A stretch of DNA of 44,432 nt, taken from the NCBI GenBank assembly GCA_964540415.1, contig CAZIMM010000011.1, positions 1-44,432 of the forward strand, given 5' to 3'. The position numbers and the translations under genes were made by a program. How positions within the stretch are numbered: the stretch's first letter is position 1; each line of letters starts with the position of its first letter. The notes beneath the pieces are model-generated. The model saw only the letters and a list, made by a program, of their open reading frames with translations. It was not told the origin of the DNA and searched no databases. The stretch comes from CAZIMM01 sp964540415. GTDB lineage: Bacteria; Bacillota; Clostridia; Oscillospirales; Acutalibacteraceae. This document shows positions 32,080 to 41,172 of the stretch, in pieces.

Positions 32080-34236
32080 TTATTCAGGCTTTCTCATTGT
32101 CAGAGAAATTCTGTTTTTTTCGCTGTCCGCGGTCAAAACCCACACGGTTATAACGTCGCCCACACTCAGAACAGCCGACGGATGGGCAACTCTGCCTCCG
32201 GCAAGCTGTGAGATGTGCACAAGACCGTCCCGGTGCACACCGATGTCAACAAACGCGCCGAAATCGGTTACGTTGCGAACGGTGCCCTTCAGCTCCATTC
32301 CGGGGCGGAGGTCCTTGATGTCCATAATGTCCGTGCGCAGCATCGGCGGCGGCAGCTCGTCACGAGGGTCGCGCCCGGGGCGCATAAGCTCTCTGACAAT
32401 GTCCTGCAGAGTGGGCACGCCGATTCCGAGCTCTTCGGCGGCGTTTTCAAGACCGATTTTTTCAAGACGCTCGCCGAGGGACGCGAGTTTTCCTCCCGAA
32501 GCGTCTGAGGCGGTGAAGCCGCAAAGCCTGAGCAGGGCACGGGCAGCGGCATAGCTCTCGGGGTGAACTCCGGTGTTGTCAAGCACATCGCCGCTTTCGG
32601 GCACGCGCATGAAGCCGGCGCACTGTTCAAAAGCCTTATCTCCGAGCTTCGGAACCTTTTTGAGCTGTGCTCTGTTTTGAAACGCTCCGTTTTCCTCGCG
32701 AAAAGCCACAATGTTTTTTGAGACCGTGCCGCTGATTCCGGCAACTCTCTCCAAAAGAGAGGGGGAGGCTGTGTTCAAATCGACACCGACACTGTTAACA
32801 CAGTCCTCAACAACCCCGTTGAGCGCGGAGTCAAGCTCTTTTTTCGGCATATCGTGCTGATATTGACCCACTCCGATTGCCTTCGGGTCGATTTTCACCA
32901 GCTCCGCAAGAGGGTCCTGCAAGCGGCGCGCAATTGAAACTGCGCTGCGCAGTGAAACGTCGTATTGCGGAAATTCCTCAGAAGCGAGCTTGGACGCGGA
33001 ATAAACGGAGGCACCGGCCTCGCTGACTATCATATATGCTGCGTTGTTCGGGAAATCCCCGAGCAGCTGTGAAGTGAAAATTTCTGTTTCCTTGGATGCT
33101 GTGCCGTTGCCGATAGCAATTATCCCGACACCGTATTTCAGAATCAGCTCTTTGAGAATCCGTTTTGCCTGTTCACGCTGAGCCTCCGAATGAGTGACAT
33201 AAACAACTCCGGTGTCAAGCACGGCACCGGTCTCGTCAACAACGGCAACCTTGCAGCCGGTTCTGTATCCAGGGTCGAGTCCGAGGGCAACCTTGCCCTT
33301 GACGGGAGGCTGCATAAGAAGCGGACGCAGGTTTGCGGCAAAAACCCTGATTGCGTTTGCCGCGGATTTTTCGGTGAGCATGGAACGGATTTCACGCTCG
33401 ATTGAGGGGTAAATCAGCCTGTCGTAAGCGTCCAGCCCCGCTTCACGAACTGTCTCGGAGCAGGGTGAGGAGCCGTTTTTGATTGAAAGGCTCTGAATAA
33501 CTCCGAGAGCCTTCGTCGGGTCAAGCGTGACGGAAACCTTAAGAAAGCCTTCCCGTTCGCCTCTGTCAATTGCGAGAACCCTGTGCCCGGCAATGCGCTG
33601 TACGGGTTCGGAATAATCGTAATACTGCGTGTATACGCTTTCCTTTTCCGCGTCAGCCGCCTTTGACGAAATTTCGCCCGACACCGTGAACAGGTTTCTG
33701 ATCCGCCTGCGAATGTCGGCGTTGTCGGAAATGTCCTGCGCGATGATGTCCGATGCACCCTGCAGCGCATCCTCGGCGGTTTCGACACCAAGCTCCGGAT
33801 TGATATATTCCTGTGCCAGCTCAATCGGCGGAGCACAAAAATCCTCCTGCGCGAGTATTGCGGCGGCAAGAGGCTCCAGCCCTTTTTCACGCGCAATGCT
33901 TGCACGGGTTCGCCTTTTGGGTCTGAAAGGACGGTAAATGTCCTCAATTTCGGCAAGCGTGGCAGCCTTGTCCAGCGTTGCGGAAATCTCCGGGGTCAGC
34001 TTATCCTGACCCTCGATGCCCGAACGCACCTCCTCACGGCGGCGGTCAAGGTTGCGGAGATATTCCAGCCTTTCGGAGAGCTCGCGGAGCACCTGGTCGT
34101 TGAGCGTGCCGTGCGCCTCCTTGCGGTAACGCGCAATGAAAGGAATGGTGTTGCCTTCGTCAATGAGCCTGACGGTGTTTTCAACCTGCCAGGACTGCAA
34201 GCGGAATTCCGCTGTTAACTCTTTAATGATATCCAT
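32080..34236 (-). CDS. tex: Tex-family RNA-binding transcription accessory protein
   Basis: The 718-residue protein has the family layout: an N-terminal Tex helical region with TIPFIARYRKEAHGTLND, a YqgF/RNase H-like domain opened by ALGLDPGYRTGCKVAVVDE (about residue 315), two helix-hairpin-helix motifs (about 475-540, NTASPSLLERVAGI and KVPKLGDKAFEQCAGFMRV) and a C-terminal S1 domain (GTVRNVTDFGAFVDIGVHRDGLVHISQL). Tex/YhgF proteins bind nucleic acid and affect transcription and ribosome quality. The ATG follows AAGGAACG. It starts 12 nt after the EIIC-like gene. Confidence 0.95.
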   Translation of the reverse strand: MDIIKELTAEFRLQSWQVENTVRLIDEGNTIPFIARYRKEAHGTLNDQVLRELSERLEYLRNLDRRREEVRSGIEGQDKLTPEISATLDKAATLAEIEDIYRPFRPKRRTRASIAREKGLEPLAAAILAQEDFCAPPIELAQEYINPELGVETAEDALQGASDIIAQDISDNADIRRRIRNLFTVSGEISSKAADAEKESVYTQYYDYSEPVQRIAGHRVLAIDRGEREGFLKVSVTLDPTKALGVIQSLSIKNGSSPCSETVREAGLDAYDRLIYPSIEREIRSMLTEKSAANAIRVFAANLRPLLMQPPVKGKVALGLDPGYRTGCKVAVVDETGAVLDTGVVYVTHSEAQREQAKRILKELILKYGVGIIAIGNGTASKETEIFTSQLLGDFPNNAAYMIVSEAGASVYSASKLASEEFPQYDVSLRSAVSIARRLQDPLAELVKIDPKAIGVGQYQHDMPKKELDSALNGVVEDCVNSVGVDLNTASPSLLERVAGISGTVSKNIVAFREENGAFQNRAQLKKVPKLGDKAFEQCAGFMRVPESGDVLDNTGVHPESYAAARALLRLCGFTASDASGGKLASLGERLEKIGLENAAEELGIGVPTLQDIVRELMRPGRDPRDELPPPMLRTDIMDIKDLRPGMELKGTVRNVTDFGAFVDIGVHRDGLVHISQLAGGRVAHPSAVLSVGDVITVWVLTADSEKNRISLTMRKPE

Positions 34237-34248
34237 AAATTTCGTTCC

Positions 34249-35314
34249 TTAAACATCAAGCTTCATGTCTCCCGTTTTTATCAGCCCGGCTTTGCGCATA
34301 ATTTCGGAAACAATCAAAGCTATTATTGCCGGCAAAATGAAATGCATAACTGCAATTTGGAGCAGAGCCATGCCGGGAGACATACCCTTAACAAGCTCCT
34401 GATAACCCATAATCTGCCCGACAAGTCCGGCTGTGCCCATTCCGGAGCCGGTTGCGTTGTTGACCATTCCGAGCAATTTTGTGGAAACAGGTCCGAGAAT
34501 CGCACTTGCAACAATTGCCGGCAGCCAGATAATCGGTTTTTTGACTATGTTCGGCATTTGCAGCATACTTGTGCCGATGCCCTGTGCGAACAGTCCGCCG
34601 AATTTGTTGTCCCTGAAACTGGCAACCGCAAAGCCAACCATGTTGCAGCAGCAGCCGACAACGGCGGCTCCGGCCACCTCAGCGGCTCCCGCAACCTCGG
34701 CCGCGCCNNNNNNNNNNGCTTATGGGCAGGGTGAGGAAGATACCCATGAGCACGGAAACAACAATGCCCATGAGCACAGGCTGCTGCTCCGTTCCCCAGT
34801 TGACAATGCTGCCGAGATAAGTCATAAAGGAGGATATCGGCGGCCCGAGAAGCATGCCGACGGCACCGCCGGTTACAATCGAAACAAGGGGAGTGACAAT
34901 AATGTCGATTTTTGTTTTGCCGGAAACCAGATGTCCGATTTCAATTCCGACAAACGCAGCAATGAAAGCGCCCAGAGGCTCTCCCGGACCTGCAAAATGA
35001 ATCACACCGTCAACGAGCACTTCGCCCGCAAGCAGCTTGCTGGCAAATGCGCCGATCATGCCTGCTGAGGCGGCGGAGAGAATGACAAGAGGGCTTTCCT
35101 TGAATTTGACCGCGACACCGCAGCCGATTCCCGCACCTGTCAGAGCACTTGCGACTTTTCCGAAAAGCACAAGCCACTCACCGGGAGCACCGGGGATGAA
35201 CTGACCGATTTGAACAATAATGGTGCCGATTATCAAGGTTGAAAACAAACCGAGAGCCATGCCGCTTAATCCGTCGATAAACACCTTGTTCAGGAACTTT
35301 TTAACAGCTTTCAT
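34249..35314 (-). CDS. PTS EIIC-like membrane protein, interrupted by assembly gap
   Basis: Roughly 350 residues with about 8-10 hydrophobic helices, matching the EIIC_2-type membrane proteins (once called putative toxin regulators) found in Clostridia. The N-terminal half ends LTLPIS at the run of N; the C-terminal half resumes with alanine/valine repeats, then AAVVGCCCNMVGFAVASFRDN, and ends GDMKLDV. The two halves are in different frames only because the 10-N gap is not the real length. No EIIA or EIIB gene is near, so true phosphotransferase function is uncertain. The ATG follows GGGGG. It lies between the dnaI-like gene and tex. Confidence 0.82.
34666..34701. repeat. 18-bp tandem repeat beside the assembly gap
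   Basis: Two adjacent 18-bp units (34666-34683 and 34684-34701) match at 15 of 18 positions. On the minus strand each codes AEVAGA, and all three differences are synonymous. A partial third unit runs into the N gap at 34708. Confidence 0.8.
34708..34717. other. Assembly gap (10 N)
   Basis: Ten N directly next to the 18-bp tandem repeat, inside the EIIC-like gene. Repeat copy number is a likely reason the assembler stopped. Confidence 0.98.
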
Positions 35315-35351
35315 TGCAAATCCCCCAAAAAATATTCAATTTGAGAAATGC

Positions 35352-36323
35352 TTATATCATCTGCCGAATGTCCCTGCCGCAGAAAAGCAGAGGAACAAAA
35401 CCGCCAATGATGCGTGAGGTGATGCGCTGGGTGTATTTATCCTCAAGCTCCCTGGGAGTGAGGTTTGTGCTGATGATAACCGGGCGCTTTTCAAGCATAC
35501 GGGTGTTGATGATGTTGTAAATGCAAGAAACGGTGAACTGAGTTGAAAACTCCGCACCGAGGTCGTCAATGATGAGCAGGTCGCAGGTGAGCAGCTCGCT
35601 TTCGGTGCTCTCATCATTCTGTGAGCGTCCGAAGTGCTGCGCCTCCAGCTCGGAAAGCATATTCGGCGCTGAATAGTAAACCACCCCGAAGCCGCTGTTC
35701 ACAACTGTGCCCGCAATTGCCAGAGAAAGATGAGTTTTCCCCAGACCGGTCGCACCGTACATGAAAAGTGATTGTGAATGCAGGTTGAAGCCGGAAGCGT
35801 AATCCCTGCAGACTTTAAACACCTTTTCCATCTGCCTGCGCGGAGAAACGCCGAGCTTGGGATCCTTGACATCCGAATAGTAATCCATGCGGAAGCTCTC
35901 AAACGTTGAACGTGACAGGGGGGCTTTTTTGTTCAGCTCTTCAAACATCAGTGAGCGCAGCAGAGCCTTTTGACATTCGCACACCTTGCCGTCGGAGAAG
36001 CCGCTGTCCGAACATACGGGGCAGGTGAAGTGCAATTTGAGCCAGTCCTCCGGAAAGCCGTTCTCCTCAAGCAGACTCGCGCGCCGTGCCTGAAGTGCCA
36101 GGCTTTCCGCTTTGAGCTGTTTGACCTGTTCCTCAACGTTGCCGTCAAAGCCGATGAGCCGTGCAAGGCGGGCACTGCAAGAAGCAATTTCATCCTGAAT
36201 CGTTTGCAGCTCCGGACATTTTTCATAAGCTTTCAAGCGGCGGTCGTCAAGGTCGCTTTGTGCAAGAGTGTTGCGGTCTTCAATTTCGCGCTTTGCAAGC
36301 TGTCGCAAATTGTAACTGTACAT
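35352..36323 (-). CDS. DnaI/DnaC-like helicase loader ATPase
   Basis: AAA+ protein that loads the replicative helicase. Of 323 residues, the N-terminal helical half contains a zinc-ribbon-like C101-x2-C104 and C115-x-C117, as in DnaI-type loaders. The ATPase domain has Walker A GATGLGKTH (190-198) and Walker B LLIIDDLGAE (about 247), sensor I VIISTNL and the C-terminal SRIIGGF arginine region. The start ATG directly follows the stop of dnaD, with GGAGGAG upstream. The dnaD-loader pairing is the usual Clostridia primosome cluster. Confidence 0.92.
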   Translation of the reverse strand: MYSYNLRQLAKREIEDRNTLAQSDLDDRRLKAYEKCPELQTIQDEIASCSARLARLIGFDGNVEEQVKQLKAESLALQARRASLLEENGFPEDWLKLHFTCPVCSDSGFSDGKVCECQKALLRSLMFEELNKKAPLSRSTFESFRMDYYSDVKDPKLGVSPRRQMEKVFKVCRDYASGFNLHSQSLFMYGATGLGKTHLSLAIAGTVVNSGFGVVYYSAPNMLSELEAQHFGRSQNDESTESELLTCDLLIIDDLGAEFSTQFTVSCIYNIINTRMLEKRPVIISTNLTPRELEDKYTQRITSRIIGGFVPLLFCGRDIRQMI

Positions 36324-37340
36324 TTACTGCTCCTCCTTCTTGTTCCCGAGCACGGGATCCAGCGAGCGGCGGGAGAATGCGTCAAGGTCATAGGATGCAT
36401 CCCGCTTTTCCTCACGGGCTTTTCCGGAACGGTTTTTCTCCTTTTCCTCCTCAAATGCCCTTTGGCGTTCGGCGGCATCCTGCGGAGTTTTGACTCCGGC
36501 ATCGTGCCAGGTGTGAAGCACCTTGTTTATGTATGGCATGCTCAGCCTGTCGGAGTGATTTGCCATTTCTTCATATGCAAGGCAAATCATGTCTATGTCA
36601 AAGCCGAGCTCGCGTGTCCATGTGAGCAGAAAAGCGCTCTGTGCGGTTGTCGGGCGCGGATTGCGTATGCCTGTTCTCGCGCATAACTCACTCCAAAGGA
36701 AGTTGCATGTGCCGAGCCTTTCGATTTCCTCGTCCGCACGCTCGATTGTGTCAATTTCCCTTTCGCCCCAGTCACGTGCGACGGCGGATATGTATGACAT
36801 TGCGGTTTTGTTCACGTTCACACAGTAATCAAGCAGCATAAGAATCACCTCAACGGGCAAACCGTAGCTGTCAAACATCATCAGAAGAGCGGACTGACCG
36901 TCATAGCCGATTGTTCTGCCGAGCTTGTTTTGCGCCTCGTTGAAAAGCAATTGGATTTCGGGGCTTTCACTCGCACGCTTGAGCACCTGCATGCTCGTCG
37001 GACGAACAGTTTTCACAACAAAGGCTTCACCGCCTTTTTCGCTCTTTGCCGGCGTAGGGTCGGCTGCATCATCTGCGGCGGGCGCAGTCGGCGGCTTTTC
37101 AAAGCTGCCCGTGCCGGACACGATTCCGCGTTCAACCCAGAACTGCATTTTGTCCTGCGCGTCGCTCTCGTCCATACCGAGCCTCGAACAAATTTCGGAA
37201 AAGGGAAGTGTACGCTCACGCAGAAAGCACAGCAGCAACCGGAGCTGGGAAGCGTCTGCAAGCTTGAGCATTCCGTCGGCAACGGCGTTGGGTACGGCAA
37301 AGGTGTCCCAGCCGAGCTCGGGATTGATTTTGTATTCCAT
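36324..37340 (-). CDS. DnaD-domain primosome protein
   Basis: A 338-residue replication-initiation protein of the DnaD/DnaB family. The N-terminal winged-helix portion (about 1-80) is followed by a Pro/Ala linker, then the first DnaD-like helical domain (about 115-185, with IGYDGQSALLMMFDSYGLPVEVILMLLDYC) and a second (about 200-280) with the Y-I-N-K-V-L-x-x-W signature seen here as MPYINKVLHTWHDAG. A charged tail ends the protein. I chose the ATG at 37340, 6-7 nt after AGGAGGGA, rather than the ATG at 37367. It has its own promoter inside the end of the upstream glycosidase gene. Confidence 0.92.
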   Translation of the reverse strand: MEYKINPELGWDTFAVPNAVADGMLKLADASQLRLLLCFLRERTLPFSEICSRLGMDESDAQDKMQFWVERGIVSGTGSFEKPPTAPAADDAADPTPAKSEKGGEAFVVKTVRPTSMQVLKRASESPEIQLLFNEAQNKLGRTIGYDGQSALLMMFDSYGLPVEVILMLLDYCVNVNKTAMSYISAVARDWGEREIDTIERADEEIERLGTCNFLWSELCARTGIRNPRPTTAQSAFLLTWTRELGFDIDMICLAYEEMANHSDRLSMPYINKVLHTWHDAGVKTPQDAAERQRAFEEEKEKNRSGKAREEKRDASYDLDAFSRRSLDPVLGNKKEEQ

Positions 37341-37375
37341 TTGCCGTCCCTCCTTTTTCCATGACATAATAAGCC

Positions 37376-37404
37376 ATTATATCACCTATTAAAATAAATA
37401 TCAA
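37376..37404 (-). promoter_or_regulatory. Promoter of the dnaD operon
   Basis: On the minus strand TTGATA (complement of 37399-37404), 17-bp spacer, TATAAT (complement of 37376-37381). The -35 lies within the last codons of the upstream glycosidase gene. Confidence 0.78.
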
Positions 37405-39433
37405 CAGTTTTTGTGCCGGACGGAATAACCGCACAGCCCTGCTCTGTTATGCCGCAACCGGGAGCAATAATATTCTTTCCCTCCAGCAGCATCGCTTCCA
37501 CACTCACGGGAAAGTCATCGTTTCCTTCAAGCTCAAGGTGCAGACCGTGTTCTGTGCCGTGCGCGATGAAGCCGAATTTTCCCGTGCCCGCTGGAATGTT
37601 TGAAACGGCAACGTGCTTCCCTTCAATCAGCCACTCGTCGGGGACACCTCTGAGAATGATTGCCGTGCCGTCGGTGCGCCGGCAGGCGAGGCTGTCCAGC
37701 AGTGCTTTGGTTGCGGTGGCCTGCCCCCAGATGTGCGGACATGAGCCGCCGCCTGCTGCAGCGTGCGAAATATCCCAGGGTGAGCTGTCAGAGGGATAGT
37801 CAACGCCTTCCCACCAGCCGAACGGACCGCTCTGCGCGTTTTCAAGCATAAATTGGTAGGCCTTTATCGCCGTGTCTCTGTGCTTTTTGCCGGCAAGGGC
37901 AGCCGAACCGTAGCCCGCGTTGTAGGCGCTGCAATAAAAGCCGTGCGGATAACCGCCGAAATTGTATTTGCTGCCAAGCTCCTTTTCGGTAACGTCAAAG
38001 CTCATCTCGTATGTTTTGTCAATCATGTCGAGCATATAGCCCTCCTGCTTTTCGCAAAAGAGGTGTGCCTCCCAGGACCAACGCCCGAAAAGGAACATTG
38101 AAAGACGGTTCGCGTCGCGCTTGTCGCTTCTCGCACTGAGCTCGTTGGGAACCTCAAGGGAAATGGGAATATAGTCGAGCGAATATTTTTTCGCGGTTTC
38201 GGAGAGCTTTTTGTTTGTTGCCGCCAGCAGACTGCCGTATTGCCCGAGCGCCCACTCCGCCTCGTCCGTTTTCCCGAGCCTCAGGCAAATGTAACGGTAT
38301 GCGGCAAGACCGGTGAGTGCGGACTGGTTGTCAATCGTCCAGAAGCCGTCGCTGTCGATTGAATTTGATTTTTTCATCACACCGTCCGGGGACAGGCGGT
38401 CGCTTTCAATGCTGTGTGTGTTGCGGCTGATTTCATCAAAGCGGCTTTCAATCAGAGCCGTGTCTCCCGTCATCTGCAGATATTTTGCAAAAACAAAGCT
38501 GTATTTCCAGCGCGCATCGGAATATTGAACGTTGAGAAGAATATATTTTGTGTACTCGTCAAAATACTCGGTGTCGCCCATGGCAAGAAGGGCGGCGATG
38601 ATGCCGATAACATCATGGTCAAACACTCTGTCATAGCCGTTTTCACCGACGTGCAGCTCATATCCGTCCTTGACAATCATCGTGTATACATAACCCGCCT
38701 TATATGCGTTGACAAGGTTTTCGTCGGGCAAATCGAGCGTCACCAGCGGCTCAAGACGCTTTGTCCAGCGCCCCTTCATGCTTTCGTAGCGGCTGTCAAA
38801 GCTTCCGAACGAGCGCAGAATATCTTCGGAAGGACGTTCAAAATTCTTTCCGAATCTGTCGGCGGCAACGCAATAGTCAAAGCACTTTTTTTCGCCCGGC
38901 TCGAGAGTGCCGGGATTGCCGGTGGCGGAGTTCAGCGGAGTGAGGCGCTTTGACGGCGCCGGAACCCGAACGGCGGTGCTGCTGAGGTTTTCAATAATTA
39001 CGCGGGAATATGCAACGCTCAATGGCTTGTTTTCAAATGTGCACACATCTGCAAAGTTTTCAATTCTGAAGGAAAGCTTTTCGGTTTTGAACTCGCTGAC
39101 AAGGCAGGGAAGCCAGCCCTCGGCGTTATACCAGCTGACTTTTCCGACAATGTCGCTTTGCCCGAAATGAATCATGGAGTTGATGCCGTCACGCAGGTAG
39201 TAGCAGCCGTCGATATAGGCAATCGGAGCATCCTTGTCACCCTCGCAGCCGAACAGGCACACAAGGTGAGGATTCTCCCTGCAAAGCCAGCGCCCCGTGC
39301 GCGGTAGCCCCGGGCGGAGCTTCGCTTTTATGCGCGGCTCTGCATTCAGATAAAATCCGGAGAGCTTTGAAAAAAGGTTTGTTGAAGCCGCGATGTCAAA
39401 GAGACGCATTAAATTTTTTTTCTTAGTTGCCAT
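37382..39433 (-). CDS. Putative six-hairpin (alpha/alpha)6 glycosidase, family unresolved
   Basis: A 683-residue cytoplasmic protein without signal peptide. The first about 250 residues look like a beta-sandwich (YIDGCYYLRDGINSM, VSWYNAEGWLPC); the rest is a run of helix pairs typical of (alpha/alpha)6 barrels, with FDHDVIGIIAALLAMGDTEYFDEYTKYILL, DGFWTIDNQSALTGLAAYRYIC and PFGWWEGVDYPSD, which resemble substrate-binding walls of GH families such as 15, 63, 78 or 94/cellobiose-phosphorylase relatives. A short beta-domain ends it. I cannot place it in one family or name the catalytic acids. ATG at 39433 follows GGAGG; the longer frame to 39592 lacks support. Own promoter at 39465-39493. Confidence 0.72.
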   Translation of the reverse strand: MATKKKNLMRLFDIAASTNLFSKLSGFYLNAEPRIKAKLRPGLPRTGRWLCRENPHLVCLFGCEGDKDAPIAYIDGCYYLRDGINSMIHFGQSDIVGKVSWYNAEGWLPCLVSEFKTEKLSFRIENFADVCTFENKPLSVAYSRVIIENLSSTAVRVPAPSKRLTPLNSATGNPGTLEPGEKKCFDYCVAADRFGKNFERPSEDILRSFGSFDSRYESMKGRWTKRLEPLVTLDLPDENLVNAYKAGYVYTMIVKDGYELHVGENGYDRVFDHDVIGIIAALLAMGDTEYFDEYTKYILLNVQYSDARWKYSFVFAKYLQMTGDTALIESRFDEISRNTHSIESDRLSPDGVMKKSNSIDSDGFWTIDNQSALTGLAAYRYICLRLGKTDEAEWALGQYGSLLAATNKKLSETAKKYSLDYIPISLEVPNELSARSDKRDANRLSMFLFGRWSWEAHLFCEKQEGYMLDMIDKTYEMSFDVTEKELGSKYNFGGYPHGFYCSAYNAGYGSAALAGKKHRDTAIKAYQFMLENAQSGPFGWWEGVDYPSDSSPWDISHAAAGGGSCPHIWGQATATKALLDSLACRRTDGTAIILRGVPDEWLIEGKHVAVSNIPAGTGKFGFIAHGTEHGLHLELEGNDDFPVSVEAMLLEGKNIIAPGCGITEQGCAVIPSGTKTVDIYFNR

Positions 39434-39464
39434 AATATTTCCTCCGATAGCAGACAATGACAAA

Positions 39465-39493
39465 AGTTTATCACAACAATTTAACAATTTCAA
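39465..39493 (-). promoter_or_regulatory. Promoter of the six-hairpin glycosidase gene
   Basis: On the minus strand TTGAAA (complement of 39488-39493), 17-bp spacer, TAAACT (complement of 39465-39470). Confidence 0.62.
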
Positions 39494-39574
39494 TGCTTTT
39501 TGTTTGAATAAACGGCAAACAGGGGGTGGTATTATTGAAGCGTGAGGCAGTGCGCCAATCCGGCAAAAAACTGG

Positions 39575-39603
39575 TTGACCTTGCCTATTCACTGTGATAT
39601 AAT
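39575..39603 (+). promoter_or_regulatory. Promoter of the lipoprotein-HAD-M28 unit
   Basis: TTGACC (39575-39580), 17-bp spacer, TATAAT (39598-39603): a near-consensus promoter with a leader of about 50 nt. Confidence 0.82.
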
Positions 39604-39660
39604 ATATTGGTATATGTAATATCTATATCATGGAACAATTTATCCGGAGGTACTCGCTTT

Positions 39661-40581
39661 ATGAAAAAGACGCTTATGTTATTGCTGACTGCCGCTCTTG
39701 TTATCGGATTTGCAGCCTGCACCAGAAAAGTCGGAAGCAACATCGAAATAACCGGTGAACCGCTCACCGGAAAGAACGGCGAACAATTGACTTTTTCACA
39801 TGAGGAAATTGTCACGGACGATAAAGGTGTTGTAGTGACAGACGTTGTGACCGAGGTGGTCACAAATGATGACGGAAGCGCAATGACAGCTGCCGACGGC
39901 AAGGAAATCACAACAGCTTTTTATGATTTCCGCACCACAGTCTGGTCTGAATATCTCACCATTGCTCCGCCTCCGACAGATAATGACGGCAACACCTTCC
40001 CGCCGACGGAAAAGGCCGCAGACGAAACCTATCCCACCACTCCCGAAGGAAATACACTCGCCTCGCAAAATGAGGACTGGCCGGAGTATGAGTTCATCTC
40101 AAAGGTTCCGAAAATTGCCGACAAGGTTGACGCCGTGTTCTATTCACCTGACAAGGGCGACGGCCACGAGACTCTCACAGTGCGTATCAACGACATGTCT
40201 TATGAAGATTACAAGGCTTATATCAAAAAGTGCACTGCAGCAGGCTTCAAAGAAAGCCGCGATTTCACCGTGCCGGATAAAGAGCCGAAGGAAAGCTTCC
40301 TTTTCTATTCAACCGACAACGGAGTTTGGATGGGCGTAACTTATTACGCGGACAAAGCGCCTTACAGATACTGCGACGTTCAGCTGACAGTGAGCAACTA
40401 TAATCCTGTTGAACCAACAACAAAAGCGGCTGATTCCGCAACAACCGCAAAGGCGAACACTGCCTCAACAACAGCAAAGGCAACCGCAAAGGCGGCTGCT
40501 TCGACAACAGCATCAGGCGAGAAAGTCTCCGGTGCGGTTGCACCCAAGACCTCCGCTGCAACAACCAAAAAGGCCGGATAA
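39661..40581 (+). CDS. Lipoprotein with Thr/Ala-rich tail, unknown function
   Basis: A 306-residue exported lipoprotein: signal MKKTLMLLLTAALVIGFAAC with lipobox GFAAC (Cys20), then an acidic region with repeated TDVVTEVVTNDDG-like strands (about 40-80), a globular domain (about 140-255) and a low-complexity Thr/Ala/Lys tail (about 258-306). The globular domain resembles the smaller lipoprotein at 11545-12012 (W-x-(E)-Y-x-F/I-I-S-x-V at its start, Y-K-A-Y-I-K-K-C, a GVWMGVTYY strand and final V-Q-L-T-V). ATG at 39661 follows CCGGAGG. The gene for a HAD phosphatase begins 1 nt after the stop. Confidence 0.75.
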   Translation: MKKTLMLLLTAALVIGFAACTRKVGSNIEITGEPLTGKNGEQLTFSHEEIVTDDKGVVVTDVVTEVVTNDDGSAMTAADGKEITTAFYDFRTTVWSEYLTIAPPPTDNDGNTFPPTEKAADETYPTTPEGNTLASQNEDWPEYEFISKVPKIADKVDAVFYSPDKGDGHETLTVRINDMSYEDYKAYIKKCTAAGFKESRDFTVPDKEPKESFLFYSTDNGVWMGVTYYADKAPYRYCDVQLTVSNYNPVEPTTKAADSATTAKANTASTTAKATAKAAASTTASGEKVSGAVAPKTSAATTKKAG

Positions 40582-40582
40582 C

Positions 40583-41149
40583 ATGAACGTTTACGATTTT
40601 GACAACACAATATACGACGGCGAGAGCTTTGTGGATTGCTTTTTCTTCTATCTCAAGCGCGATCCCACAATACTGCGATATGCGCCCTATATGATTTCGG
40701 GAGTGACGAAATACAGGCTCGGCACAATCGAGCTTGAATCGGGCATGGCGCAATACGCACATTTCGTCGAGGAATTTATCCGTTCGGTTGATGATTTCCG
40801 CGCGGACGCCGTCGAATTCTGGGATAATCACATGCACCGCATCAAGCCTTTTTATAAAGAGGTTCAGCGCGGTGACGATGTGATTATTTCCGCATCTCCA
40901 GAAGTGTTCCTTGAGGAAGTCTGCAGGCGGCTGAACATCAAAAGTGTCATCGGCTCAACCTTTGACAAGGACACCGGCAAGATTACCCGCATGTGCTTCA
41001 GTCAGAACAAGGTTCCGGCGTTTTATGAAAGATATCCGGACGGAAAAATTGAAAACCTTTACACCGACTCCATGCACGACCTGCCACTGATGAATATATC
41101 CGAACATGTATTTTTTGTTGAGGGTAATAAAATCACCAAGATAAAATAA
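40583..41149 (+). CDS. HAD-superfamily phosphatase, phosphoserine-phosphatase-like
   Basis: The 188-residue protein starts MNVYDFDNTIYDGES, the HAD motif I with Asp5 and Asp7. Motif II is in ISASPEVFL, Lys is near NKVPAF and motif III/IV is YTDSMHDLPLM. The helical cap and the G-K-I-T-R-M-C segment are those of the HAD-IB (SerB-like) group, which dephosphorylates small molecules or phospholipids. The substrate is unknown. The ATG at 40583 follows AAAAAGGCCGG inside the end of the lipoprotein gene; longer in-frame extension lies in that gene and is rejected. The M28 peptidase gene follows 23 nt later. Confidence 0.9.
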   Translation: MNVYDFDNTIYDGESFVDCFFFYLKRDPTILRYAPYMISGVTKYRLGTIELESGMAQYAHFVEEFIRSVDDFRADAVEFWDNHMHRIKPFYKEVQRGDDVIISASPEVFLEEVCRRLNIKSVIGSTFDKDTGKITRMCFSQNKVPAFYERYPDGKIENLYTDSMHDLPLMNISEHVFFVEGNKITKIK

Positions 41150-41172
41150 AGATTTGAAGGGACTGCGGCAAA

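Noticed and set aside
34433..35068. Plus-strand open frame across the second gap
   Set aside because: It is antisense to the EIIC-like gene, has no recognisable domain or ribosome-binding site, and runs through N bases.
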